From the NCBI GenBank assembly GCA_018400335.1, contig JAGYMT010000042.1, positions 1 to 9,550 of the forward strand: DNA of 9,550 nt, given 5' to 3'. The notes beneath the pieces were generated by a model, which worked only from the letters and a program-made list of their open reading frames with translations, did no database searches and was not told where the DNA came from. A program made the translations under genes and the position numbers. Shown here in pieces: positions 1 through 8,801 of this stretch (the stretch's first letter is position 1; every line of letters begins with the position of its first letter). The DNA is from Kiritimatiellia bacterium. Lineage in GTDB: Bacteria > Verrucomicrobiota > Kiritimatiellia > JAAZAB01.

Positions 1-36
1 GAGACATTCCTGTCGGCTCACCAAGTCTCGTGACAT
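1..36 (-). CDS. Possible 5' end of a gene running off the left edge
   Basis: On the minus strand an ATG at 36-34 opens a frame that stays open to the window edge, giving only 12 codons (MSRDLVSRQECL). An AAGGAA Shine-Dalgarno-like sequence (complement of 45-50) sits 8 bases upstream. The gene would follow the glycosyltransferase stop (TAG at 83-85) on the same strand, with a gap of 46 bases, so it could be the next gene of the sugar operon. The visible peptide is too short to assign a family. An earlier in-frame ATG is not available, and the ATG a little upstream in another frame runs into a stop within 15 codons. The call rests only on start context and operon position. Confidence 0.35.
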   Translation of the reverse strand, partial: MSRDLVSRQECL

Positions 37-82
37 GGGGCGTTTTCCTTTGACGGGCGCATCCACTTCGATATGGCGTCTT

Positions 83-988
83 CTATGTGTCTTGTTTCTC
101 ATTTCTCTCATCCGCAGCCTGCTTCTGCCGTCGAGAAGCTGCTAAATGACTTATGCCAAGTGTCTTGATCATTCTTATAAATTTCATGTCATAATCTTTC
201 AACAAGACTTCAATACATTCGCCGAGAGAATAGGAAAGAGCAAATAGAATTAATGTCGGTATGTACCACAAAAAAGCAGCGTCACGTTTAGGATAGAGCA
301 CTCCGGCTCGCTTTAGCCTCATTTCCGCCCTTCCCCATAAATAAATTTGCCTAACCTGTCGCGCAAATTCATGCGGCTCATGGATAACAAATACGCCTGG
401 ATCATAGAATATCTTCCACCCACTCTGGACAACTTGATAAGACATTATCATCTCTTCGCCATGGGATGGAAAAGCTTTAGGTGTAATACCTGTGGCCTCA
501 AGAGCTGCTCGCCGAAATGCCATATTGGCTCCAATTATATCATACCATTCTACGTATCCAGCCTGACATGGATAGTAACGGCGTCGAGAATACTGTGACG
601 ATGCCATTGCGAGTTGAGCAGTTCGCTTCCAGAGCGTAGGACTTGTTGAAAGGAGAGAAGGCCCGGTGAGTATTCCTGTCGCTGCATCAGTAAAAGCGCA
701 CCGTATGCCGGAAATCCAGTTTAGTGATGGAAGAGCATCGTCGTCAATGAAGGCGAGCACATCGCAAGATGAGTTTTCCAGAGCCAATTTACGCTTGTAT
801 GATTGATAATGTGAATGCGCGTATAGCAATCTAATTCTTGGGTCACCGTAGAACTCATTCTTTGGGAAAGAACGTCCTTGCGTTCCGACAATCAGAATCT
901 CATCACAATCGGTGATGGTCAGGCTCTTCAATAGAGGTTGCAAGTTCTGTCTCATGCCCGTGCAAACGGCTACTGTGACTGAAGTCAT
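83..988 (-). CDS. Family 2 (GT-A fold) glycosyltransferase
   Basis: This 301-residue protein probably transfers a sugar from a nucleotide donor to a surface glycan or lipid-linked acceptor. It opens with a beta strand (SVTVAVCT) typical of GT2 enzymes. The metal/nucleotide-binding acidic cluster FIDDD is at about residues 80-84, GANMAFRR is at 153-160, and HGEEM at 176-180 is the likely acceptor/catalytic acid region. A hydrophobic stretch at about 237-253 could anchor or associate it with the membrane, and the tail (285-301) is charged. The ATG at 988 overlaps the upstream dehydrogenase stop as ATGA and has AGGAG 8 bases upstream (complement of 997-1001), so the two genes are translationally coupled. 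Parts of the gene are AT-rich: 21 of 60 bases are G/C in 181-240, against 45 of 60 in gyrB 4801-4860. This is common for glycan genes spread by transfer. Donor and acceptor cannot be predicted. Confidence 0.88.
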   Translation of the reverse strand: MTSVTVAVCTGMRQNLQPLLKSLTITDCDEILIVGTQGRSFPKNEFYGDPRIRLLYAHSHYQSYKRKLALENSSCDVLAFIDDDALPSLNWISGIRCAFTDAATGILTGPSLLSTSPTLWKRTAQLAMASSQYSRRRYYPCQAGYVEWYDIIGANMAFRRAALEATGITPKAFPSHGEEMIMSYQVVQSGWKIFYDPGVFVIHEPHEFARQVRQIYLWGRAEMRLKRAGVLYPKRDAAFLWYIPTLILFALSYSLGECIEVLLKDYDMKFIRMIKTLGISHLAASRRQKQAADERNEKQDT

Positions 989-1866
989 TTCGTGATCTCC
1001 TCTCCGTAAATCCTTCCCCCCACGGTTGCGCCGGCAATCTCGTGCCAGTCGCGCACCTTTCGGATGCGGAGGTTATAAGCATGAATTTCCTCCAGCGCCT
1101 TGCAGTCAACACCGACTTCCCTGCAACGACCTATGATCGCGCCGAGGTCCTTCGGGAAGCACTTGCCGCCGAACCCGCGCTCCGTTGTCACATCCAGGTG
1201 GCTGCTTCCAATGCGTTTGTCCAGGGCAACAGCCTTCTTGATGTCGTCATAATTAACTCCGTTAGCCTCACAGAGATCGTAAAAGATGTTCGATATGGCC
1301 ACCTTTGACGCCAACATGATGTTTGCCTGATACTTGACGATCTCCGCGGCCACGGTGCTCATCCGGACGATGGTGGCGGATGCGAAAGACGTGCGGTAGA
1401 GGTCAATGAGCTTCTGGGCAACCCAGTCATTATCGGCGCCTATCACGATGCGGTCGGGGTTTACGAAATCCTGCAGATAGTTGGCCTCGGTGAGGAACTC
1501 CGGGTTCATCGCGAAGGGAACTTCCGGATACGTCTCGGCATAGCGGCGGGTCGTGCCCGGAACCACGGTGGATTTCACGACGACCACCTTGCCCAGACGC
1601 GCTATTACCGGGCATATTTCAGCCATCACCTCGTCGAATATCGAAAGATCAATTTCAAGCTTGCCCTCATCGTATGGAGTGGGAAGGCACACGAATAATA
1701 TCTCGCTATCTGAAAGGACATCCTGGAGCTTATGCATATCCTTGTACCTGTCGTAGATCAGTGCTGTGTGCTTCGGCTCGAACCCGTGCTCCCTGTCGTG
1801 ATCCACGAATCCGTATTCAACCGAGCGCCCCACGAAACCGTATCCTATGATTCCTATTGTGCTCAT
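985..1866 (-). CDS. Short UDP-glucose/GDP-mannose dehydrogenase-family protein lacking the C-terminal domain
   Basis: The family oxidises a nucleotide sugar to its uronic acid with two NAD+, for example UDP-glucose to UDP-glucuronate. Numbering from the chosen start, the Rossmann loop GYGFVG is at 8-13 and VKSTVVPGTTRR at about 97-108. The MNPEFLTEANYLQDF block follows at about 120-134, with central-helix Lys/Asn (KYQAN) at 178-182 and the catalytic-Cys motif GGKCFPKD at about 233-240 (Cys236). The protein ends at 293 residues. Typical members have about 390-450 and a third, UDP-binding domain that is absent here. No remnant follows, because the next gene overlaps the stop. The NAD and catalytic domains are intact, so it may be a natural short form with a different or partner-dependent substrate. 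I chose the ATG at 1866 over the in-frame ATG at 1887 because AAAGGA lies 9 bases upstream and the Rossmann strand starts directly after it. Confidence 0.85.
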   Translation of the reverse strand: MSTIGIIGYGFVGRSVEYGFVDHDREHGFEPKHTALIYDRYKDMHKLQDVLSDSEILFVCLPTPYDEGKLEIDLSIFDEVMAEICPVIARLGKVVVVKSTVVPGTTRRYAETYPEVPFAMNPEFLTEANYLQDFVNPDRIVIGADNDWVAQKLIDLYRTSFASATIVRMSTVAAEIVKYQANIMLASKVAISNIFYDLCEANGVNYDDIKKAVALDKRIGSSHLDVTTERGFGGKCFPKDLGAIIGRCREVGVDCKALEEIHAYNLRIRKVRDWHEIAGATVGGRIYGEEITK

Positions 1867-1875
1867 GCAGCTGTT

Positions 1876-1881
1876 TCCTTT
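1876..1881 (-). promoter_or_regulatory. Shine-Dalgarno deciding the dehydrogenase start
   Basis: AAAGGA on the minus strand, 9 bases before the ATG at 1866. It lies inside the longer frame that begins at 1887, so use of the upstream ATG would bury the ribosome binding site in coding sequence. This supports the shorter protein. Confidence 0.6.
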
Positions 1882-1890
1882 CTTCATTGT

Positions 1891-1905
1891 CGTCCCATAG
1901 GGACG
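1891..1905. repeat. Small perfect palindrome in the dehydrogenase leader
   Basis: CGTCCC-ATA-GGGACG, a perfect 6-bp stem with a 3-base loop, lies 25 bases upstream of the chosen dehydrogenase start. In the minus-strand transcript it would be a 5'-leader hairpin. It directly adjoins the first TGGAATNN-type array, so it may belong to that element rather than to the gene. Function is unknown. Confidence 0.5.
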
Positions 1906-1968
1906 GGAATGTTGGAATGATGGAATACTGGAATAATGGAATGTTGGAATAGTGGAATAGTGGAATTT
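1905..1968. repeat. Tandem array of an 8-bp unit, TGGAATNN (left array)
   Basis: Seven consecutive copies of TGGAAT followed by two variable bases (GA, AC, AA, GT, AG, AG, TT) run from 1913 to 1968 with exact 8-bp spacing. A degenerate copy, GGGAATGT, precedes them at 1905-1912. The six-base core is invariant in the seven full copies while the last two bases vary, so this is more than recent slippage of one unit. An oppositely oriented array lies at 2115-2154. The stretch has no open frame of note on either strand. Confidence 0.9.
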
Positions 1969-2020
1969 TCGGGATGGTTCATTTCAAGATAACACATTTC
2001 TTGGGCAAATTGAAAGTGGA

Positions 2021-2038
2021 ACAGGCATTCTTGCCTGT
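2021..2038. repeat. Palindrome A: 7-bp stem, 4-base loop
   Basis: ACAGGCA (2021-2027), TTCT loop, TGCCTGT (2032-2038), a perfect inverted repeat. Read on the minus strand it is ACAGGCA-AGAA-TGCCTGT, which closely resembles palindrome B (ACAGACA-GGAA-TGTCTGT) with a paired change in the stem. No T-run follows on either strand, so it is not a standard intrinsic terminator. Confidence 0.75.
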
Positions 2039-2066
2039 GTAATATCTTGTTATTCCGACATTAAGC

Positions 2067-2088
2067 ACACAGACAGGAATGTCTGTGT
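2067..2088. repeat. Palindrome B: 9-bp stem, GGAA loop
   Basis: ACACAGACA (2067-2075), GGAA, TGTCTGTGT (2080-2088) is a perfect 9-bp inverted repeat with a tetraloop. It is a relative of palindrome A and lies between the two TGGAATNN arrays. It sits about 100 bases beyond the gspF stop on the minus strand, but no U-tract follows it there, so a termination role is not supported by sequence. Confidence 0.8.
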
Positions 2089-2114
2089 CACCTTGTATCC
2101 CAACCCCATCCGCA

Positions 2115-2154
2115 TTATTCCATTATTCCATCATTCCATCACTCCAATCTTCCA
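2115..2154. repeat. Inverted tandem array of the same 8-bp unit (right array)
   Basis: Five consecutive octamers in the orientation NNATTCCA: TTATTCCA, TTATTCCA, TCATTCCA, TCACTCCA and ATCTTCCA. The last two carry substitutions in the core. This is the reverse complement of the unit at 1905-1968, with the same 8-bp period, so the two arrays face each other across about 146 bp. With the palindromes between them they fill most of the 300-bp gene-free stretch between gspF and the dehydrogenase. A plus-strand reading frame through here (from 2093) is an artefact that continues as the antisense of gspF. Confidence 0.88.
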
Positions 2155-2188
2155 TGGGATGCTACTGTCCTTTCCTGTTTTATTGATG

Positions 2189-3403
2189 TCACATCAGCGC
2201 GGTGTTGAGCGTCATGATCGGCAGCAGGATCGAGAGAACGATGAGAAGCACAAACGCGCTGACGGCTACGATGAGCGCCGGCTCAAGCAGCGCCATGAGC
2301 CTGGCTATAAAATGCTCCCACCGCTGCTGCAGGCGTTCGCCGGCGCTATCCATGACCTCGGCAAGCCGTCCGCCCGCTTCCCCAACCTGCGCCCAGTGGG
2401 CGAGAACGCCCGAGAGCGGCGGCATCCGCCTGAGCGCATCGGCGAGAGACGAGCCGTGCTTAACGGCCTCCGACTCCCTCGCAGCCATCTCGTTGACCCA
2501 TCGGCTGCCTGTTGCTTTTCCCGCCAGCTTTATGCCCTCGATCAGCGGGATATCGGCGGTCTGCAGCAGGGCGAGAGTGCGGGCGAAGCGCAGGTTGACA
2601 AGCATGATTCGAGCCTTGCCCATGATCGGAAGGCTGAAGCTCAAGCGATCAGCCCTGAGCCGGAGCGCGGGGTCACCGGAAACGCGGCGCCACGCGATGA
2701 CAGCCAAGGCGGCGGCGACGGCCAGAACGGGCAGTCCCCATTTCGTCAGGGCTGCGCCCAACCCTATCATCAACCGGGTGAGGAGCGGGAGCTGGAGAGC
2801 GGCTTCCTCCCGAAGCAGCTCCCCGATCGCCGGAACGGCGAATCCCAGCAGCCCCGTTGCGATTCCAATTGCGATTACAACAACGAGGGCGGGGTAGATC
2901 AGCGCGGTGATAACCGAGTCGCGAAGGCGGCCCTGTTCGGACAGGAATCCGGAGAGCCTCTCCAGCGCGGCATCCAGAGAGCCCGCCCGCTCGGCTGCAC
3001 CGATTGCAGCCTTCTCGAATTCGCCGATCGCGGCGCTTGCCTGCGACAGGGCATCCGCCAGGGATGAGCCCTCCTTTATCCTGTCCCTCACTCCTGCCAC
3101 GATGGAGCGCGCGGCTCCCGCCTCGGACGACTGAATAAGGACATCGAGCGCCTTCGCCAGGGGTAGTCCGGCCTTCAGCAAAGAGTGCAGCTCCTGATAG
3201 AAAACAGCACGCCGTTCAATGGGGAATCGGCGCGTAGGCCATACAGCCCATCTTCGTCGCTCCTGCCCGGCAGGAATAACGAGTTCGGGAAGAATACCCC
3301 TCTCGATCAGCCTCTCTCGCGCCTGTTTCGTGTCCAGCGCCTCGACCAGGCCGCTGCAACTCCTGCCCAGTGAATCAAATCCTCTGTAGTCAAACGATAT
3401 CAT
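2189..3403 (-). CDS. gspF: Type II secretion / type IV pilus inner-membrane platform protein (GspF/PilC family)
   Basis: GspF is the polytopic inner-membrane protein that links the assembly ATPase to the pseudopilus. The chosen form has 404 residues, the usual family length. Its N-terminal segment (ISFDYRGFDSLG...) is typical. Two homologous cytoplasmic repeats follow: LLKAGLPLAKALDVL with KEGSSLADAL and AAERAGSLDAALERLS in the first, LLQTADIPLIEGIKLAG with KHGSSLADAL and VGEAGGRLAEVMD in the second. Membrane segments lie at about residues 167-191, 219-237 and 369-394. The ATG at 3403 is preferred to the in-frame ATG at 3454 because homology begins there and a candidate -10 box overlaps the upstream ATG. 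A purine-rich GGCGGAAAG precedes it closely. No gspE, gspG or secretin gene lies in the window, so whether it serves secretion, a pilus or competence is open. It is transcribed divergently from gyrB. Confidence 0.92.
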   Translation of the reverse strand: MISFDYRGFDSLGRSCSGLVEALDTKQARERLIERGILPELVIPAGQERRRWAVWPTRRFPIERRAVFYQELHSLLKAGLPLAKALDVLIQSSEAGAARSIVAGVRDRIKEGSSLADALSQASAAIGEFEKAAIGAAERAGSLDAALERLSGFLSEQGRLRDSVITALIYPALVVVIAIGIATGLLGFAVPAIGELLREEAALQLPLLTRLMIGLGAALTKWGLPVLAVAAALAVIAWRRVSGDPALRLRADRLSFSLPIMGKARIMLVNLRFARTLALLQTADIPLIEGIKLAGKATGSRWVNEMAARESEAVKHGSSLADALRRMPPLSGVLAHWAQVGEAGGRLAEVMDSAGERLQQRWEHFIARLMALLEPALIVAVSAFVLLIVLSILLPIMTLNTALM

Positions 3404-3445
3404 CTTTCCGCCGGTCCTTATCGTGCGAGTGCTTCCAATTCTCCG

Positions 3446-3467
3446 TATCCGCAATATTAAGCGGATA
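3446..3467. promoter_or_regulatory. Inverted repeat around the candidate gspF -10 (possible operator)
   Basis: TATCCGC (3446-3452) and GCGGATA (3461-3467) form a perfect 7-bp inverted repeat with an 8-base AT-rich centre. The centre contains the candidate minus-strand -10 of gspF. A dyad at this place is what a repressor site would look like, but no regulator gene is near and a single dyad can occur by chance. Confidence 0.35.
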
Positions 3468-3483
3468 TGGCGGCGATTGGCAA
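3454..3483 (-). promoter_or_regulatory. Candidate sigma-70-type promoter for gspF
   Basis: On the minus strand TTGCCA (complement of 3478-3483, five of six matches to TTGACA) is followed after 18 bases by TAATAT (complement of 3454-3459, four of six to TATAAT). Transcription would begin near 3447, about 44 bases before the ATG at 3403 and downstream of the alternative ATG at 3454, in agreement with the shorter GspF start. Confidence 0.4.
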
Positions 3484-3506
3484 TCTGTATTTATGTGCGA
3501 TTTTAT

Positions 3507-3534
3507 TTGCAAAAAAAACTCGACCGACTATACT
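3507..3534 (+). promoter_or_regulatory. Candidate sigma-70-type promoter for gyrB
   Basis: TTGCAA (3507-3512) and TATACT (3529-3534, five of six to TATAAT) are separated by 16 bases. The start site would be near 3541, giving a leader of about 42 bases before the gyrB ATG at 3583. GAGGTG at 3567-3572 serves as ribosome binding site, 10 bases from the ATG. The -35/spacer junction holds eight consecutive A residues (3511-3518), which would bend or stiffen the promoter DNA. Gyrase promoters in other bacteria respond to supercoiling, so this may matter, but that is inference. Confidence 0.5.
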
Positions 3535-3576
3535 TAAGGCTCATTTATTTTATTGTTCTCAAGTTCGAGGTGTTGA

Positions 3577-6081
<2,505 letters not shown>

Positions 6082-6150
6082 GGGAGAACGTAAGTATTAA
6101 ACCATCCGAAGCGAAGAGGACAGGATAACATGATTTCCGGAATAGATTTA

Positions 6151-6193
6151 CTTGGAAAAGCATTTCACCAGAATGGTGAATTGCTTTTCCAAG
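6151..6193. repeat. Long hairpin: 20-bp arms, 3-base loop
   Basis: The left arm starts CTTGGAAAAGCA and the right arm ends TGCTTTTCCAAG. Over 20 positions there is one mismatch (T6163 against T6181), and the loop is GAA (6171-6173). In a gyrB-gyrA read-through transcript this would be a very stable stem, possibly an RNase III site or an attenuating structure. No T-run follows (GTATCATG comes next), so it is not a standard intrinsic terminator. Confidence 0.85.
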
Positions 6194-6201
6194 GTATCAT
6201 G

Positions 6202-6230
6202 TTGATCTCAGATGGATCGAATCCTGTAAT
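6202..6230 (+). promoter_or_regulatory. Candidate promoter for gyrA within the repeat element
   Basis: TTGATC (6202-6207) and TGTAAT (6225-6230, five of six to TATAAT) are separated by 17 bases, placing a start near 6237 and a leader of about 54 bases before the gyrA ATG at 6291. The -10 lies in the right-hand octamer copies of the inverted-repeat element, so an inserted repeat may have supplied it. The match is moderate and may be fortuitous. Confidence 0.3.
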
Positions 6231-6290
6231 CCTGTCAAAAAGTCTTCTTCAGTTGGCTAAATAGATACCGGGAAACAGGCGGGCTGACAC

Positions 6291-8801
6291 ATGTATGCGC
6301 AGAATGAAAAGATAGAGCGTCTCAACATCGAAGACGAGATGCAGCGCTCGTATATTGACTATTCAATGAGCGTTATAATCGGCCGCGCGCTTCCGGACGT
6401 GCGCGACGGCATGAAGCCCGGCGCGCGCCGCATCCTCTTCGCAATGCGCCAGCTCGGCATGTTCCACAACAGGCCCTACAAGAAGTCCGCTTATGTCGTC
6501 GGTGAGGTGCTGGGTAAGTATCATCCGCACGGGGATTCGGCGGTCTACGACACGCTTGTCCGCATGGCGCAGCCGTTTTCGCTTCGCTACATGCTTATTG
6601 ACGGGCAGGGCAACTTCGGAAGCATAGACGGCGACAACGCCGCCGCCTACAGGTACACCGAGGTTCGGCTGCGTCAGATAGCCGGCGAGATGCTCGCGGA
6701 TATTGATAAGAACACCGTTGAAATGGTTAAGAATTATAACGGTGAGCTGGATGAGCCCTCGGTGCTTCCCGCGCGCCTCCCGAACCTTCTCCTCAACGGG
6801 TCCACGGGCATCGCGGTCGGCATGGCGACCAATATCCCGCCGCATAACCTCGGCGAGATCGTTGATGCCGTCATCGAGCTTATCGACAGGCCTGAAGCCA
6901 CGGTGGACGACCTCGTGAAACACGTCAAGGGTCCGGATTTTCCGACCGGCGCGATGATCTGCGGCACAAGCGGCATATCCAGCATGTACAGGACCGGCAG
7001 GGGCCAGATGCGGGTCAGGGGCAAGGCGGGTATCGAGGAAGGCAAGCAGGGTAAGCAGTGTATCATCATTTCCGAGATTCCTTATGTAGTGAACAAGGCC
7101 TCGCTGATCTCGCACATGGCAGAGCTGGTGCAGAACAAGTCCATGGAAGGGATCGGCGACATCCGGGACGAGTCCGACAAGAACGGCATACGGATAGTGG
7201 TGGAGCTCAAGCGCGGCGTCATTCCCAAGGTGGTATTGAGCAACCTCTTCAAGCACACGCAGCTCCAGACCACGTTCGGCGCGATAATGCTGGCCATTGA
7301 TCAGAAACGCCCGCGCGTGATGAACCTGAAGGAGCTTCTTAAGTGCTTTATTGAACACCGTTTCGAGGTCATCACGCGCCGCACCAAGTTCGATCTTGCG
7401 AAGGCCGAGGCGCGGGCGCACATTCTCGAAGGCCTGAAGATAGCTCTGAACAACCTCGACGCGGTCGTGAAGGTTATACGCTCCGCGAAGAACAGGGACG
7501 AAGCCCGTTCCGAGCTGATCAGGCGTTTCGAGCTCAGCGAAATCCAGGCCAACGCTATTCTGGACATGCGCCTCTACCAGCTCACCGGGCTTGAGCGGGA
7601 CAAGCTGGAGTCGGAGTATCTGGACCTGATCAAACTGATTTCCTATCTCAACGCGCTGCTGAACAGCAGGGACAGCATCAACGGCGTAATAAAGGATGAT
7701 CTCCTCGACATTAAGAAGACTTACGGTGATGAGCGGCGGACCGACATCGTTCCGGACGAGGGCGAGGTGCGCGTGGAGGATCTGATCAAGAACGAAAGCT
7801 GCATCATCACAATCAGCCACAGCGGCTACATCAAGCGCGTGCCGGTGAACACCTACAAGGCTCAGCGCCGCGGGGGCAAGGGCGTGGCCGGCATGGAGAC
7901 GAAGGAGGAGGATTTCGTCGAGCACCTGTTTCTGGCCAACACGCACGATTACATTCTCTTCTTCACGGCGGGCGGCCGCGTGTACTGGGAAAAGGTGTAC
8001 GAGATTCCCGAGGCCGGCCGGACCGCCCGGGGAAAGGCGATTGTCAACCTGCTCCAGATCAAGGATGATGAGCAGATCGCGGCCATGATCCGCGTTCGCG
8101 ATTTCCCTGAGACCGAGTTCCTCGTGATGGCGACTGAGCGGGGGGTTATTAAGAAGACCAAACTCTCGGAGTTCGGCAACCCGAGGCGCGACGGTATCAT
8201 CGCCATCAATATTGACGAGGGCGACAGGCTGATACGTGTGAAGCTCACCGGCGGCCACGATGATGTAATGCTCGCTTCGGCGCGGGGTATGAGTCTGAGG
8301 TTCAAGGAATCGCAGCTGCGTGATCAGGGCCGCGCCACCCGCGGCGTGATAGGCATGCGTCTCGGGAAGAACGACAGGCTGGTCGGGCTCGAGATAGTTA
8401 ATACCCGCGCCACGTTTTTTGTGTGCACCGAGAACGGCTACGGCAAGCGCACCAACTTCGATGAATACCGTGTCCAGGGCCGGGGCGGCAAGGGCATTTT
8501 CACCATACGCACTTCAGAGCGCAACGGTCTCGTGGTAGGCTCGCACGCGGTGATCGAAGAGGACTTTTTGATGCTCATTACCGCCGGCGGCAAGATGATC
8601 CGCATGCAGGTGAAGGATATCCGGGTCATCAGACGGGTCACGCAGGGAGTTCGTTTGATCGAGCTTGACGGGGACGACAGTCTTGTTTCCGCCACCACGG
8701 TGGAGCCGGAAAACGAAGAGGAAAAAGAGGATGATGCCGATTCATCCGCGAAAAGCGGCGATGCTACTTCTGAGGCTTCTCCGCCTTCTTCTCGTCCTTG
8801 A
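6291..8801 (+). CDS. gyrA: DNA gyrase subunit A (DNA cleavage-religation and wrapping subunit)
   Basis: GyrA cuts and rejoins the gate DNA segment and wraps DNA to give negative supercoiling. Of 836 residues, the winged-helix/tower part aligns with E. coli numbering: [11 protein letters not shown] at 77-87 puts Ser83 and Asp87 at the quinolone positions, both of the sensitive type, and the catalytic Tyr122 lies in RYTE. The C-terminal pinwheel domain (about 490-800) contains the GyrA box QRRGGKG at 525-531 and a related GRGGKG at 730-735, which marks gyrase rather than topoisomerase IV. The tail from about 804 is acidic ([11 protein letters not shown]) and then Ser/Pro-rich. Residues 44-45 are Gly-Ala where E. 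coli has Val-His. No strong ribosome binding site precedes the ATG; ACAGGCGGG lies about 8-16 bases upstream. The last 12 codons and the stop overlap the convergent FHA gene. Confidence 0.98.
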   Translation: MYAQNEKIERLNIEDEMQRSYIDYSMSVIIGRALPDVRDGMKPGARRILFAMRQLGMFHNRPYKKSAYVVGEVLGKYHPHGDSAVYDTLVRMAQPFSLRYMLIDGQGNFGSIDGDNAAAYRYTEVRLRQIAGEMLADIDKNTVEMVKNYNGELDEPSVLPARLPNLLLNGSTGIAVGMATNIPPHNLGEIVDAVIELIDRPEATVDDLVKHVKGPDFPTGAMICGTSGISSMYRTGRGQMRVRGKAGIEEGKQGKQCIIISEIPYVVNKASLISHMAELVQNKSMEGIGDIRDESDKNGIRIVVELKRGVIPKVVLSNLFKHTQLQTTFGAIMLAIDQKRPRVMNLKELLKCFIEHRFEVITRRTKFDLAKAEARAHILEGLKIALNNLDAVVKVIRSAKNRDEARSELIRRFELSEIQANAILDMRLYQLTGLERDKLESEYLDLIKLISYLNALLNSRDSINGVIKDDLLDIKKTYGDERRTDIVPDEGEVRVEDLIKNESCIITISHSGYIKRVPVNTYKAQRRGGKGVAGMETKEEDFVEHLFLANTHDYILFFTAGGRVYWEKVYEIPEAGRTARGKAIVNLLQIKDDEQIAAMIRVRDFPETEFLVMATERGVIKKTKLSEFGNPRRDGIIAINIDEGDRLIRVKLTGGHDDVMLASARGMSLRFKESQLRDQGRATRGVIGMRLGKNDRLVGLEIVNTRATFFVCTENGYGKRTNFDEYRVQGRGGKGIFTIRTSERNGLVVGSHAVIEEDFLMLITAGGKMIRMQVKDIRVIRRVTQGVRLIELDGDDSLVSATTVEPENEEEKEDDADSSAKSGDATSEASPPSSRP

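Larger units (their letters stand above)
6119..6236. repeat. Nested inverted-repeat element in the gyrB-gyrA spacer
   Basis: This 118-bp block has three nested sets of complementary arms. The outer GACAGGAT (6119-6126) pairs with ATCCTGTC (6229-6236). AACATGAT (6128-6135) pairs with ATCATGTT (6196-6203). The inner 20-bp arms are 6151-6170 and 6174-6193. At the ends are two tandem octamers on each side: ACAGGATA plus ACATGATT at 6120-6135, and AATCCTGT twice at 6220-6235 in opposite orientation. It resembles a small non-autonomous or REP/BIME-like repeat. Its visibly AT-rich inner part contrasts with the GC-rich genes on both sides. Confidence 0.75.

Noticed and set aside
347..598. Plus-strand open frame of 83 codons
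   Set aside because: It is fully antisense to the glycosyltransferase, and no ribosome binding site or family is recognisable.
985..1866. Dehydrogenase broken by a frameshift, with its C-terminal domain in another frame
   Set aside because: The DNA after the stop encodes an intact glycosyltransferase from its first codons, leaving no place for a remnant of the missing domain.
1905..2154. CRISPR array or direct-repeat spacer array
   Set aside because: The unit is only 8 bp, copies are contiguous without unique 25-40 bp spacers, the arrays are inverted relative to each other, and no cas gene is present.
2093..3067. Plus-strand open frame of 324 codons
   Set aside because: It begins in the NNATTCCA array and continues as antisense of gspF. 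The translated repeat (PLFHHS...) and the charged low-complexity remainder do not look like a protein.
6151..6193. Intrinsic terminator after gyrB
   Set aside because: The stem is strong but AT-rich in the lower part and no T-run follows on either strand, so a standard Rho-independent terminator is not supported.
6363..8258. Long antisense open frame (631 codons) opposite gyrA
   Set aside because: It is entirely inside gyrA, without a recognisable family or start context, and is explained as a codon-bias shadow.
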